A stretch of DNA of 64,000 bases from NCBI RefSeq assembly GCF_900108855.1, contig NZ_FNXY01000008.1, forward strand, positions 377,620 to 441,619. Reading direction: 5' to 3'. The position numbers were made by a program, and so were the translations under genes. The notes under the pieces were generated by a model. The model was not told where the DNA came from. It did no database searches and was given only the letters and a program-made list of their open reading frames with translations. Shown here in pieces: positions 10,001 through 18,481 of this stretch (position 1 is the stretch's first letter; every line of letters begins with the position of its first letter). The DNA is from Dyadobacter koreensis. Lineage in GTDB: Bacteria > Bacteroidota > Bacteroidia > Cytophagales > Spirosomataceae.

Positions 10001-10558
10001 GATTTGAACAATGACGGTACGATAAACGATAATGACAGAACAATTATCGGGCAGGGAATTCCGGATGGTTTTGGCACTTTTCTCAACACATTCCAGTTCA
10101 GAGGATGGTCTTTAACAGTCGATCTTCAGTACATGTACGGAAATGACGTGCTTGACAGAAGTATCCACTCTGCCGAAGACAGACAGGGCATAGCGAATAG
10201 TTATAAAACGGTTTTGAATGCCTGGACGGAAACGAATCAGAATACGCCGATCGCACAGATTCGTCCGATCAACGCGTATTATACGACTAACAATGACAGC
10301 CATAAGGTTACGGATGCATCATTTATAAGAGGACGTAATTTATTGCTGGCATACACATTTCCATCGACGGTTACTTCCAAGCTTAAACTCGACCGTCTCA
10401 GGGTTTATGGATCGGTTCAGAATTTTTTCGTGGCTACAAAATATTATGGATTTGATCCTGAGGTTTCCAATTCGGGATCACCTTTTGATCAGGGTTTGGC
10501 GCTTTATGATTATCCAAAACCAAGGGTTTTTATGCTAGGTCTTAATATTGGTCTGTAA
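7094..10558 (+). CDS. SusC/RagA TonB-linked outer-membrane transporter with STN signalling domain
   Basis: A 1154-residue transporter. In order: a leader ending near AAQSQT; an STN domain at about 48-115 (LKNALLDLQRHYGVEIVFED); a carboxypeptidase-like regulatory domain at about 157-235 (GSGLPGVSVVVKG); the SusC box EEVVVVGYGSVRKSDLTG; a plug with ASSTAIYGARGANGVILVTTK; and a long beta-barrel ending in PKPRVFMLGLNIGL. The STN domain marks it as a signal-transducing transporter and matches the FecR/sigma pair just upstream. susD follows after 30 bases. The substrate is unknown; no glycosidase is in this operon. Confidence 0.93.
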   Translation: MQLTLSRKHWVGIGLAFATQFSQAAQSQTIAFVSKLERQPHAVRQEMKLKNALLDLQRHYGVEIVFEDRIVGPLNIVSGSIDLNKPLEKNLDMILTQNGLKYKKTRKNTYVIVEGKEAVKTSVIFPSEKLESGTLPENNATVSNNVSNIHMVTVDKTINGKVTDEAGSGLPGVSVVVKGTQRGTSTNGEGDFQIEIPDDNAVLVFSFVGYKTQELTVGSQSKLAVKLMPDENALEEVVVVGYGSVRKSDLTGAVGTVKADVLQERPASSLNQGLSGRITGVNVSSNSGRPGGRANIRIRGASSISVSNNPLYVIDGVILNSVDLQNGSTPIDYINPNDIASIEVLKDASSTAIYGARGANGVILVTTKRGTSDGGRVTYDTDFSIGIAPKKLAVLNSKEFLAVEDLAYANAAKYDPVGWATGTKYVNPRTKRTNPNLFDAQGNPLYDTDWQDETFQKAFTQNHQLGFTGGNEKGTYGAFVNYRNENGVVRDSWQKRYSGRFVFDTQIKSWLKVGGSLGYTDQNEKQVDQLDGGGITVMRQVLEALPIIPVRYANGNWASNRDYPGMEGGDSPLRVAAERLFYLRTQTMLGNMYATIRLAEGLELKSTIGTNVINQRRDYFAAKGLQYISNNGDASVINNRYNSWQFENYLTYHKEFKAIHSLNAMAGLSWQHVDRFENIATTQGFDDTYFQFNNLGAGASPQAPSSLGTAYGLNSYFARLNYGLKNKYLVTFTGRLDGSSKFGEANRFAFFPSAAVAWRVTEESFMQDIPAVSNLKIRASYGATGNSEIPAYRALAGMTNYNVIFNGVRNIGTGISRMANPNLQWEKTQQVDFGIELGLFSNRLNFELDLYRRKVNDMLLDAPLPLSSGYGSIYSNVGSMQNKGIEFAINSTNLKIGDFAWNTTFNISINKNEVLALSGGSDIFSGNGVIRVGAPVGSFFGRKHLGTWSTNEAEEAKKYNMLPGDVKYLDLNNDGTINDNDRTIIGQGIPDGFGTFLNTFQFRGWSLTVDLQYMYGNDVLDRSIHSAEDRQGIANSYKTVLNAWTETNQNTPIAQIRPINAYYTTNNDSHKVTDASFIRGRNLLLAYTFPSTVTSKLKLDRLRVYGSVQNFFVATKYYGFDPEVSNSGSPFDQGLALYDYPKPRVFMLGLNIGL

Positions 10559-10588
10559 TCAATTGTTGACATTTTAAATTAAAAAGTG

Positions 10589-12091
10589 ATGAACCGAATT
10601 TCCAAAAAATATAAACTTCTGTTATTATTAGCAGGCACTATGTACTTCACCAGCTGCTCAGATTTTTTGAATGAATCAGATCCCAGCAGTTTTACGGTAG
10701 AGAATTATTTTACAAAACCAGAGCATGCGCGGAGTTCTGTAAATGCAATTTATGCAAGTATGCGCGACCCTCTTGGCAGTGGGTTTGGCGGCGGGCCATG
10801 GATGATGACCGAATTTGCGACAGGCTTAGCTGCTACGGATCTGGGGCAGGCTGTCAATAGTTATTTTATCAAAGATTTAAGAAATACTTCTGATAATAGC
10901 TATGGTCAGAATTACTGGGCTTCATACTACAGGGGAATTGGTAATGCAAATCTTTCTATTTCCAAAGTCCCGACGATTTCCATGGACGCCGCGGAGTCCA
11001 AAAAGTTGATGGGGGAGGCTTACTTCCTGAGGGCTTTTTACTATTTCAATCTGGTTCAGATGTTTGGTAACATTCCATTGATTACCGAACCAACGTCACT
11101 TCAGTCAGAGCAATTGAGACCGGCCGCGGCACCTGTGGAAGATGTTTATAACCTTATCGTTGAAGATCTCAAATTAGCAGAAGCAGCCGGACTGCCATGG
11201 ACGGACCCGACGGGAAAAGTTAGTACCGGTGCAGTGAAGTCGCTGCTTGCAAAGGTATATCTCACCATGGCAGGTTTTCCCTTACAAAAAGGTGCCGAAT
11301 ATTATACTCTGGCAGCTCAGAAGGCGGGTGAGGTAATTGATTCTAAACAATTCAGGTTGTTCACTACCTATGACGATCTGCACAATCCTGCCAAGAAAAA
11401 TGTTGATGAAAATATTTTTATGATCCAGTTCAGGACGCAAATTCTTCCTTCTAACTGGCAGGTATCTATAATTCCCTATAATAAAAATATCTCCCAGTAT
11501 TCGGATGAAACAGGTGGGATTTATGCAACAGCAAATTTTGTGAAATCATACGATCCTGCTGATCTGCGTGTGAAAGAAAAACAATTCTTTTTTACAAAAT
11601 TCACCAATGAAACCAACCGAAATCAGGAAGTGGATTTAGGCGGATATTTTATTTATAAGCATTTTGACACCGTAGCACAAACAAGTACTGCCAACAGTGA
11701 TTTAAACTGGCCAGTGATCCGTTATGCAGATGTCTTGCTGATGTATGCAGAGGCATCCAATGAAGTAAGCGGACCAACTGCAAAAGCTTATGAGGCTGTT
11801 AATGCAACCAGGACCAGAGCGCAATTGCCTAATCTTGCCGGGTTGTCAAAGGATCAGTTTCGTGAGGCTGTCTGGAAAGAAAGATGGTACGAACTGTGTT
11901 TTGAAAATATCACCTGGTTTGACATGGTGCGGCTTCGCAAGGCATTCAATGTTACCACGAAGCAGTTTGATGATTATGTTGGACATCAATTTACATACGG
12001 TCCGGTCATTACACAACGAGAACTATTATTTCCATTACCGACAAGTGAGGTTAGAAATAACACAAATCTGAAACAGAATCCGGGATACTAA
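10589..12091 (+). CDS. SusD/RagB family nutrient-binding lipoprotein
   Basis: A 500-residue outer-membrane lipoprotein partner of the preceding SusC. ATG 10589 is preferred over the in-frame GTG at 10586. The leader MNRISKKYKLLLLLAGTMYF ends in a lipobox, with the cysteine in FTSCSDFLNE. Typical SusD features are the early FTVENYFTKPEHA stretch, EAYFLRAFYYFNLVQMFG around residues 145-165, and the C-terminal PLPTSEVRNNTNLKQNPGY. It closes the sigma-fecR-susC-susD operon, and a bidirectional hairpin follows. Confidence 0.93.
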   Translation: MNRISKKYKLLLLLAGTMYFTSCSDFLNESDPSSFTVENYFTKPEHARSSVNAIYASMRDPLGSGFGGGPWMMTEFATGLAATDLGQAVNSYFIKDLRNTSDNSYGQNYWASYYRGIGNANLSISKVPTISMDAAESKKLMGEAYFLRAFYYFNLVQMFGNIPLITEPTSLQSEQLRPAAAPVEDVYNLIVEDLKLAEAAGLPWTDPTGKVSTGAVKSLLAKVYLTMAGFPLQKGAEYYTLAAQKAGEVIDSKQFRLFTTYDDLHNPAKKNVDENIFMIQFRTQILPSNWQVSIIPYNKNISQYSDETGGIYATANFVKSYDPADLRVKEKQFFFTKFTNETNRNQEVDLGGYFIYKHFDTVAQTSTANSDLNWPVIRYADVLLMYAEASNEVSGPTAKAYEAVNATRTRAQLPNLAGLSKDQFREAVWKERWYELCFENITWFDMVRLRKAFNVTTKQFDDYVGHQFTYGPVITQRELLFPLPTSEVRNNTNLKQNPGY

Positions 12092-12106
12092 TAATATTTA
12101 TAATTC

Positions 12107-12138
12107 AAAAAGCCATTGACCGAAATCAATGGCTTTTT
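12107..12138. terminator. Bidirectional terminator between susD and xylA
   Basis: A perfect 13-bp stem (AAAAAGCCATTGA/TCAATGGCTTTTT) with a 6-base loop serves two convergent genes. Confidence 0.88.
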
Positions 12139-12165
12139 GAGTTATTGCCTTATCAAAAATAAATT

Positions 12166-13494
12166 TTAGATAAAACGGTTGATCAAGTTTTCAAGATATT
12201 CCTGTTTTCCCGAGATTGTTGCTGGTTCGCCTTTGGTTGCTGCCAGCTCAAAAAGATCTGTAAGCGCTAATTTTCCTGACTCAAACTCAGCACCTTTTCC
12301 TGAATCGAAACTTGCATAACGATCCGTACGGATTTTGTCATACTCTCCGTTCTGAATGATCTTGTCTGCAATAACCAACGCTCTTGCCACCACGTCAATA
12401 CCGCCGATGTGCGCGTGGAAAACGTCAGCAACGTCCGTAGAGTTACGACGGCGTTTTGCATCAAAGTTGATACCACCGCCCTGCAGTCCGCCAGCTTGTA
12501 AGATTACTAATAATGCTTTTGTCCATTCAGCGATATCATTTGGAAACTGATCCGTATCCCAGCCATTTTGATAATCTCCACGGTTTGCGTCAATTGAACC
12601 CAAAATTCCTGCATCCGCAGCAACCTGTAATTCATGTTCGAATGTATGTCCTGCCAACGTAGCATGGTTTACTTCAAGGTTCAGAGAGAAATCCGCAAGG
12701 AGATCGTGCTGACGTAAGAATCCGATTACCGTAGCAGCATCGTAGTCATACTGGTGTTTTGTTGGCTCGCAAGGTTTTGGTTCAATGAAGAATTTACCTT
12801 TAAAACCATTTGCACGTGCATAAGCAACAGACATTTTAAGGATCTGAGCAAAGTGTTCCTGCTCTCGTTTCATGTCTGTGTTAAGAAGCGTCATATAACC
12901 TTCACGGCCTCCCCAGAATACATAATTTTCTCCGCCCAGAGCGATCGTTGCATCCAATGCAATTTTGATCTGCGCTGCTGCGTGAGACACCACATCGAAA
13001 TCAGGGTTAGTCGAAGCGCCGTTCATGTAACGGTGGTGACTGAATAAATTAGCAGTTCCCCAAAGTAATTTAACACCTGAATCTTTTTGCTTTTGCGCAA
13101 GATATTGTGTCAGAGTTTGAAGGCGCTTTTCGTTGCTGCGAACGTCGTCGGTATAATCCACGACGTCAACATCATGAAAACAGTAATAAGGCAATCCAAG
13201 TTTTGTGATCAATTCAAAGGCAGCATCAGCTTTGTCTTTTGCACGGTCAACGGCGTCTGCTTTTTTATCCCATGGATAAAACAACGTTTGCCCTCCGAAA
13301 GGATCACCGCCGTTTCCACAGAATGTGTGCCAGTAGGCAATGGCAAAACGAAGATGATCTTTCATGCTTTTGCCTGCGATGATACGATTTTCATCATACC
13401 AGCGGTATGCTAACGGGTTTGTTGATTCAGGTCCTTCGTATGCGATTTTCCCGATTCCTTTAAAATACTCCTCTTCTCCAAGTAGTATGCTCAT
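12166..13494 (-). CDS. xylA: Xylose isomerase
   Basis: A 442-residue enzyme converting D-xylose to D-xylulose in the cytoplasm, the usual length for the class II type. Visible motifs are CFHDVD (His107, Asp110, proton-shuttle region), WGGREGYM near 194-201, FIEPKPCEPTKHQYD (metal ligand Glu238 and Lys240), and HTFEHEL further on. No xylulokinase or xylose transporter is next to it. It stands alone between two terminators, convergent with susD. Whether the susCD pair brings in xylan-derived sugar is only a guess from proximity. Confidence 0.96.
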   Translation of the reverse strand: MSILLGEEEYFKGIGKIAYEGPESTNPLAYRWYDENRIIAGKSMKDHLRFAIAYWHTFCGNGGDPFGGQTLFYPWDKKADAVDRAKDKADAAFELITKLGLPYYCFHDVDVVDYTDDVRSNEKRLQTLTQYLAQKQKDSGVKLLWGTANLFSHHRYMNGASTNPDFDVVSHAAAQIKIALDATIALGGENYVFWGGREGYMTLLNTDMKREQEHFAQILKMSVAYARANGFKGKFFIEPKPCEPTKHQYDYDAATVIGFLRQHDLLADFSLNLEVNHATLAGHTFEHELQVAADAGILGSIDANRGDYQNGWDTDQFPNDIAEWTKALLVILQAGGLQGGGINFDAKRRRNSTDVADVFHAHIGGIDVVARALVIADKIIQNGEYDKIRTDRYASFDSGKGAEFESGKLALTDLFELAATKGEPATISGKQEYLENLINRFI

Positions 13495-13681
13495 TGCGGT
13501 TTTTTTTAATGGTTTTTTTTAATGTTAAGGCCTAGGTAAATGTTCCCGCAGACAATAGATTTTAAAGCTATCTTTCTCCGCTTCATACTTTTTACTGACT
13601 CCCTTTTTTAATAAGTGTATTATTGACAATTTTTACTGCAATACTATGACTTTTTTTTGAAAAAATTGAAAGCATAATGAA

Positions 13682-13714
13682 AAAAGGGTTGCGAAATATT
13701 TTCGCAACCCTTTT
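13682..13714 (-). terminator. Terminator of the PpiD-like foldase gene
   Basis: A perfect 15-bp stem (AAAAGGGTTGCGAAA/TTTCGCAACCCTTTT) with a 3-base loop lies 25 bases after the foldase stop. It also insulates xylA downstream. Confidence 0.88.
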
Positions 13715-13739
13715 AGAGTATTTTTAGCAGCTATTTCTT

Positions 13740-15857
13740 TTAGAAGAATTTAGCGCGACGGTCTACAATTTTAGCATTTTCACGAATCGCTTCGTTCACC
13801 AGATATGAGGAACGGCTTTCCAGAGATTGTGTAAGCTGTGTTTTGTTCTGTGTAAAATCAGCAATTTTAGGAGCATCCGTTTTGTTGATCAGTTCCATAA
13901 TGAATACGCCATTTTCACCGGTGAATACACCTGTTTTCTGACCAGCTTTCAAACCGAATACTTTTCCTAACGCAATTGGATCAAAACCTGCACTAGTTAA
14001 GAAACCTGTTGCAAGAGAAATGTCATTTGCAGTTTCAATCAAAGCACCTGCACCATATTTTTTAGCGATTGTTTCAAGGTCACCTGTTGCGCCTTTAAGT
14101 TTCGCGGTGATTTGCTCAGCTTTCAATTCGTTGCGAACTTTAGTTGTTAGTTCATCACGGAAATCGTCGACTTTCACGTTATCCTGATCAGACTTTCCAG
14201 TAAGCACTGCAACGATATATTGTTCTTCGGTTTCAAAAACCTGGGAAACACTATTGATCTTCGAATCTTCTTTGAATGCCCAGCGAACAATTTCGCGGCC
14301 ATTTTGAATTGCATTGATATTCGTTGCGCTTTCAGGAATACGGTTAGCTGTTGCTACAACAAGTCCCTTATCCTTTTTAACAGCTGCGTCAAATTGTTCC
14401 TTCGTTTTTACAGAGTTAGCAAATTCGTCTGCCTTGCGGTAGGCTTCGTCACGTGTAGCCTGGCTTGGAGCAATCGTTTTTCCAATGGCAGCGATGCGGT
14501 ACAATGTGTTGTTTTTCGTTGCTGTAACTTTGATGATGTGGAAACCAAATTGGCTTTCAATCAATCTGGGGATTAATCCGGGAGCGCTTGCAGAGAAAAC
14601 TGCTTCTTCAAACGGCTTTACCATTGCGCCATTATTCTGGAAATAACCTAAATCACCACCACGTTGTGCTGAACCTGGATCTGCGCTTGACGTTGCAGCC
14701 AAAGCTTCAAAGTTAGCACCTGCACGGATTTGAGCCAGGATGCCTTCGGCACGAACACGAGCAGCCGCTTTTGCTGAATCAGACTGATTTTCGGCTCTGA
14801 TCAAAATGTGGCTTGCTTTTGCAGAAGAAACTGTATCGGTACGAGTTCCGTCATATTTGTAGATGAAATATGTATTTCCTTCACGGTATGGTCCGTAAAC
14901 GCCACCGGGAACGAATGATTTCACAGCTTCTTTTAACTGGTCAGACATGTTTGCTAATGACATATTCATTGGCAACGGAATATCTGAATTCATTTTTGCG
15001 TAAGACGAATCGTTCTGCGCTGTCGCAAGGCCCCGAGCCAATTCTTTAATTTCATTGTAAAGCGCTGTACTGTCATCTTTTGCAGGCTGAACCGGGAAGC
15101 TTACATATTCAATTGAACGTGTATCTGTCCCTTTATATTCAGAGCGGTGAGCGCTCAAATAACTTTCAAGCTGAGAATCTGTTACTTTGATAGTAGTATC
15201 AACGATCGAGAAGTAAGGCACGTATAAATAACGCGTAGTTGCTTTTGTATTCTGAGCTATATATTCTTTTTCAGCTTGAGCTTTAGGAATGTACGTTGAA
15301 AGCTTCAGAAGGTTTTCGTATTTGCTGCGGATACGCTCTTCACGAAGACTTGTTTCGAAACTAGTCCAGGATTTCTGCTGCTCAACTGGTAATGTCTTTA
15401 AATTTTTCAGATAGTTGATAACCGCTGATTTGTCAAAACGACCTGATGTAGGATCAGAAAACGCCTGAAGAATTGACGGGCTGATGTGATTTCCCTGAAC
15501 CATATCAACTAATTCGTCATCTGTTACCGCGAGTCCGAGTTTGTCAAATTGTTTTTTGTAAGCAATGTCAACAATGAATTGATTCCATGCCTGGTCGCGT
15601 AATGAAGCTAGTTCATTTTCATTCAAACTGCGGCCTGACTGCGCCTCATAGTTCTGACGAAATCCATCGACTCTGGTCTGAAAGTCTTTGATATTGATTT
15701 CTTTACCAGCAATCTCACCAACTGTTTGGTTGCTATTACCTCCTAAAATAGAGTTAGGGCCTAAAAGGTCACCACCCACCATAAATAAGATCAAACTGAT
15801 TGCGATTACTGTGACAGCAACTCCGGATTTCTCTCTGATTTTGTTAATTAAAGCCAT
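13740..15857 (-). CDS. Peptidylprolyl isomerase / SurA-PpiD-like periplasmic foldase
   Basis: A 705-residue membrane-anchored foldase. One N-terminal transmembrane helix (about residues 13-30, VAVTVIAISLILFMVGGDL) leads into a SurA_N/PpiD-like chaperone region (about 45-330). A parvulin-type rotamase domain follows at about 347-455 (SHILIRAENQ, then GGDLGYFQNNGAMVKPFE and SQFGFHIIKV). The remaining C-terminal part looks like a second, degenerate chaperone/PPIase-like region. This is the PpiD layout: anchored in the inner membrane with the bulk in the periplasm, helping outer-membrane proteins to fold. It is a single gene with its own terminator. Confidence 0.88.
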   Translation of the reverse strand: MALINKIREKSGVAVTVIAISLILFMVGGDLLGPNSILGGNSNQTVGEIAGKEINIKDFQTRVDGFRQNYEAQSGRSLNENELASLRDQAWNQFIVDIAYKKQFDKLGLAVTDDELVDMVQGNHISPSILQAFSDPTSGRFDKSAVINYLKNLKTLPVEQQKSWTSFETSLREERIRSKYENLLKLSTYIPKAQAEKEYIAQNTKATTRYLYVPYFSIVDTTIKVTDSQLESYLSAHRSEYKGTDTRSIEYVSFPVQPAKDDSTALYNEIKELARGLATAQNDSSYAKMNSDIPLPMNMSLANMSDQLKEAVKSFVPGGVYGPYREGNTYFIYKYDGTRTDTVSSAKASHILIRAENQSDSAKAAARVRAEGILAQIRAGANFEALAATSSADPGSAQRGGDLGYFQNNGAMVKPFEEAVFSASAPGLIPRLIESQFGFHIIKVTATKNNTLYRIAAIGKTIAPSQATRDEAYRKADEFANSVKTKEQFDAAVKKDKGLVVATANRIPESATNINAIQNGREIVRWAFKEDSKINSVSQVFETEEQYIVAVLTGKSDQDNVKVDDFRDELTTKVRNELKAEQITAKLKGATGDLETIAKKYGAGALIETANDISLATGFLTSAGFDPIALGKVFGLKAGQKTGVFTGENGVFIMELINKTDAPKIADFTQNKTQLTQSLESRSSYLVNEAIRENAKIVDRRAKFF

Positions 15858-15979
15858 TTCTATTTTTGAATTAGACCCGCAAAATAAAATCTTTTCTGCG
15901 TGGAATGCAAGGGGGATTTATAATTGATAATTGATATTCGCAAACGAATCACCGAAATTTTTGTTGCATTTGCACTATT

Positions 15980-16462
15980 TTATTCTAAATACTTCAAATT
16001 GAAGGCATAAATTATACACATAATGGAGCTGAAAAATATTCCTGCAATTCCGGTTACAACTCCCAGCCACCCGCCGATAACCAACATGGACCCGAAAAAC
16101 GCGACGGCGATTCCACCCAGGTACAGGTAAAAGCCAAGCTTCCTTAAATTCCACATTAAGTAGGCAGCATATAACGTCAGTGATTCGAAGATTAGCATGA
16201 TGATTGCACTTCTTTTAATCATTTCCGGGGTGGTGCGGTTAATAACCGATTCCAGTAAACGGTCCACCGTTTTGGTATCAGCCTGATTTGGTTGCTCGTC
16301 AATTTTCTCACGGGCACTTTGAAAAAGTTCACGGGTTTTGTCGGCTACGACTCCCGGATTCCAAAGCCTTTCAGATTGTGTCCATAAACCAGAAATTGAA
16401 CTTAAAAAGGTAAGCATGCAAAGCACAGTCAGCACTGTGGGACGTGGGGTTGAAGGATTCAT
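15980..16462 (-). CDS. Four-helix membrane protein, unknown
   Basis: About 160 residues when started at the ATG encoding MNPSTPRPTVLTVL. The longer frame from 16498 would add twelve residues with no clear role. A first helix lies at about 9-28. A charged loop with REKIDEQPNQADTKTVDRLL follows, then three close hydrophobic helices from about residue 90 to the end. Similar small membrane proteins of unknown role are frequent in Cytophagales. I do not recognise a named family. It lies upstream of the foldase gene on the same strand, 122 bases away, so co-transcription is possible but unproven. Confidence 0.65.
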   Translation of the reverse strand: MNPSTPRPTVLTVLCMLTFLSSISGLWTQSERLWNPGVVADKTRELFQSAREKIDEQPNQADTKTVDRLLESVINRTTPEMIKRSAIIMLIFESLTLYAAYLMWNLRKLGFYLYLGGIAVAFFGSMLVIGGWLGVVTGIAGIFFSSIMCIIYAFNLKYLE

Positions 16463-16567
16463 TGGCAATAATAAAAGGTACGTAGTGACAGCTGTCAAAA
16501 ACCGGGTGTAAAATTTGCCGATTTCGACGAAAACACCAAAAGCATTTGAATATTCTTATAAGTGAAC

Positions 16568-16599
16568 ATACTTTTACAATTTTAATTTCATAAAAGTAT
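16568..16599 (+). promoter_or_regulatory. Inverted repeat in the leader of the SCP2 gene
   Basis: ATACTTTTA and TAAAAGTAT form a perfect 9-bp inverted repeat with a 14-base spacer, followed by a T6 run. It lies 30 bases before the SCP2 start. It could be an operator or a leader attenuator; the AT-rich stem is weak for a terminator. Confidence 0.3.
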
Positions 16600-16629
16600 T
16601 TTTTACATCAAACGGGAGCCTGATAAATT

Positions 16630-16932
16630 ATGAGCCTACAAATTCTGACTGAACGCGTTACCAGTATGCTGGGTACGGATAGCGGCCTTGACGCAACAGT
16701 TAAATTCAAAACTGACGAAGGAAACGTTTTCATAAATAGCAAAGTTGTACCGAACACGGTAACCAATGAGGATCTTGAAGCGGATTGTACCTTTGAGATT
16801 TCGACCAAAAATGCATTGAAGCTTATGGACGGCGACCTTAACGCGATGATGGCTTATATGATGGGCAAACTGAAAATAGATGGCGATATGGGTGTCGCAA
16901 TGAAAATTGCTGAGACTTTCGGCGGAAAGTAA
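16630..16932 (+). CDS. SCP2 sterol-binding domain protein
   Basis: A 100-residue stand-alone SCP2 domain. The features are an N-terminal amphipathic helix (MSLQILTERVTSML), a beta sheet with DATVKFKTDEGNVFINS, and the diagnostic C-terminal half ADCTFEISTKNALKLMDGDL followed by AYMMGKLKIDGDM. Such small cytoplasmic proteins bind lipids or acyl chains and are often annotated as sterol carriers; bacterial ligands are mostly unknown. It is monocistronic, ending in a strong bidirectional terminator shared with the convergent pdxJ. Confidence 0.85.
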   Translation: MSLQILTERVTSMLGTDSGLDATVKFKTDEGNVFINSKVVPNTVTNEDLEADCTFEISTKNALKLMDGDLNAMMAYMMGKLKIDGDMGVAMKIAETFGGK

Positions 16933-16965
16933 TTGCGGGCCACAGATTTGCAGATACAAATAAAT

Positions 16966-17013
16966 AAGCCTGGTTTTAACCAATACTCCGATTAAAACCA
17001 GACTTGTTTTTTT
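16966..17013. terminator. Bidirectional terminator between the SCP2 gene and pdxJ
   Basis: A 14-bp stem (AAGCCTGGTTTTAA/TTAAAACCAGACTT, one mismatch) with a 12-base loop and a T7 run on the plus side separates convergent genes. Confidence 0.82.
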
Positions 17014-17034
17014 CTGTTTAAAAAGTCGGATAGA

Positions 17035-17754
17035 TCACAACTCCAGTTCGCGCAAATACATCTGGATCGTATTTTCAAGTCCAAGATATAACGCATCGGA
17101 AATCAGCGCGTGACCAATCGAAACTTCATCCATCCAGGGTATACATTGTTTCAGGAAACGAAGATTATCAAGGCTCAGATCATGTCCTGCATTTAAGCCC
17201 ATACCAACTTCTTTTGCTTTTTCGGCAGCCAAAACAAAAGGAATAACCGCTTTTTGTCTGTTTTCAAAGTAGTGGGCAGCATAGGGTTCAGTATATAATT
17301 CAACCCGGTCTGCACCGCAGATTTTTGCACCTTCAACCATATTTGGATCAGGATCTACAAAAACCGAAACCCGGATATTTTCTTTTTTAAATTCCTGGAT
17401 CAGCTCAGTCAAAAGATTTCGGTTTGTGATCGTATCCCAGCCTGCATTTGACGTTATCGCACCCAAAGCATCCGGAACGAGCGTAACCTGGTCAGGTTTC
17501 GTGGCAAGAACCAGATCGATAAATTTCCGTTCTGATGGGTTGCCCTCAATATTGAATTCTGTGGTTACAACTTCCTTCAGATCATATACATCCTGATAGC
17601 GGATATGGCGTTCGTCAGGGCGTGGGTGCACCGTAATTCCCTGTGCGCCAAAACGCTCACAATCCAGGGCCACTTTAAGAACGTTTGGGTTGTCGCCCCC
17701 GCGAGAATTCCGAAGTGTAGCTATTTTGTTAATGTTGACGCTGAGACGAGTCAT
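17035..17754 (-). CDS. pdxJ: Pyridoxine 5'-phosphate synthase
   Basis: A 239-residue TIM-barrel enzyme that condenses 1-deoxyxylulose 5-phosphate with 3-amino-2-oxopropyl phosphate to make pyridoxine 5'-phosphate, the last ring-forming step of DXP-dependent vitamin B6 synthesis. Family motifs are NINKIATLRNSRGG at the N-terminus, HPRPDERHI near residue 43, FNIEGNPS near 68, and GLNAGHDLSLDNL near 193. The length is standard. It is a single gene, and its start lies just upstream of a long inverted repeat. No pdxA is in the window. Confidence 0.96.
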   Translation of the reverse strand: MTRLSVNINKIATLRNSRGGDNPNVLKVALDCERFGAQGITVHPRPDERHIRYQDVYDLKEVVTTEFNIEGNPSERKFIDLVLATKPDQVTLVPDALGAITSNAGWDTITNRNLLTELIQEFKKENIRVSVFVDPDPNMVEGAKICGADRVELYTEPYAAHYFENRQKAVIPFVLAAEKAKEVGMGLNAGHDLSLDNLRFLKQCIPWMDEVSIGHALISDALYLGLENTIQMYLRELEL

Positions 17755-17797
17755 GGTGAAATTTTAAAATGGTAGAATAATTGAATTTTGAAAGACA

Positions 17798-17902
17798 GAA
17801 TGATTGAGAGATAGAATTTTGAGTTATAACATGATAGAAGAAGAAATAATGGCGTTTGGATTTATTCTATCACTCACTCGTCCAAAATTCTATCATTCAT
17901 TC
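17798..17902. repeat. Long imperfect inverted repeat between pdxJ and the YqeY gene
   Basis: The left arm (17798-17849) and right arm (17862-17902) are imperfect reverse complements around a 12-base centre, sharing blocks such as TAGAATTTTG/CAAAATTCTA and GATAGAA/TTCTATC. The right arm is built of CATTCATTC-type tetramers. It could form a large cruciform or RNA hairpin. No coding function is supported here. Confidence 0.6.
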
Positions 17903-17913
17903 CATCATTCTCG

Positions 17914-17921
17914 TAACTTTG
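17914..17921 (+). promoter_or_regulatory. Candidate -7 box (TAACTTTG) for the YqeY-CvpA operon
   Basis: An exact match to TAnnTTTG just after the inverted repeat and 111 bases before the YqeY start. No good TTTG -33 element is seen; the upstream DNA is the repeat arm. Confidence 0.45.
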
Positions 17922-18031
17922 TGCCTTTAATGACAAATTTAACACTTGCTCATTCTAAATTGAATCATTCGTTAATTATATTCTAAAATCGCACCGGCGA
18001 CCCGGTCACTCATTCAAAATTCATTAAATAT

Positions 18032-18481
18032 ATGTCACTAAAAACTCAGGTTGAATCAGGTATAAAAGATGCCATGAGGGCAAAGGATCAGGATACCTTG
18101 CGCGCTTTGCGTGCAATCAAATCATTGATTTTGCTAGAAGAAACCAAAGGCGGTGCATCAGGAGAATTGACTGCCGACGACGAACTTAAATTGCTTACGA
18201 AAGCTGCAAAACAACGCAGAGAATCAGCTGATATTTACAAAACACAAAATCGTCCGGACCTTCTGGAAAAAGAGGAAGCAGAACTTGCGATCATAGAGCA
18301 GTTTTTGCCAAAACAATTAACAGAAGAGGAAGTCACTGCTAAATTAAAAGAAATCATCACCCGCGTTGGTGCAACCGGCCCGTCTGATATGGGTAAAGTA
18401 ATGGGTGCAGCAACGAAAGAACTGGCCGGACAAGCTGACGGCCGTGTTGTTTCAACATTAGTAAAGAGTTTGCTCGCATGA
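18032..18481 (+). CDS. GatB/YqeY domain-containing protein
   Basis: A 149-residue stand-alone YqeY protein, related to the tail domain of the GatB amidotransferase subunit that contacts tRNA. Recognisable parts are the helical N-terminus (SGIKDAMRAKDQDTLRALRA), AELAIIEQFLPKQLTEEEV in the middle, and the C-terminal GPSDMGKVMGAATKELAGQADGR stretch. The cellular role of free YqeY proteins is not settled. Its stop overlaps the start of the CvpA gene (ATGA), so the two are translated together. Confidence 0.88.
   Translation: MSLKTQVESGIKDAMRAKDQDTLRALRAIKSLILLEETKGGASGELTADDELKLLTKAAKQRRESADIYKTQNRPDLLEKEEAELAIIEQFLPKQLTEEEVTAKLKEIITRVGATGPSDMGKVMGAATKELAGQADGRVVSTLVKSLLA

Noticed and set aside
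17804..17986. 60-residue frame between pdxJ and the YqeY gene
   Set aside because: It is made of the inverted repeat and CATTC tetramers, with no protein-like pattern.
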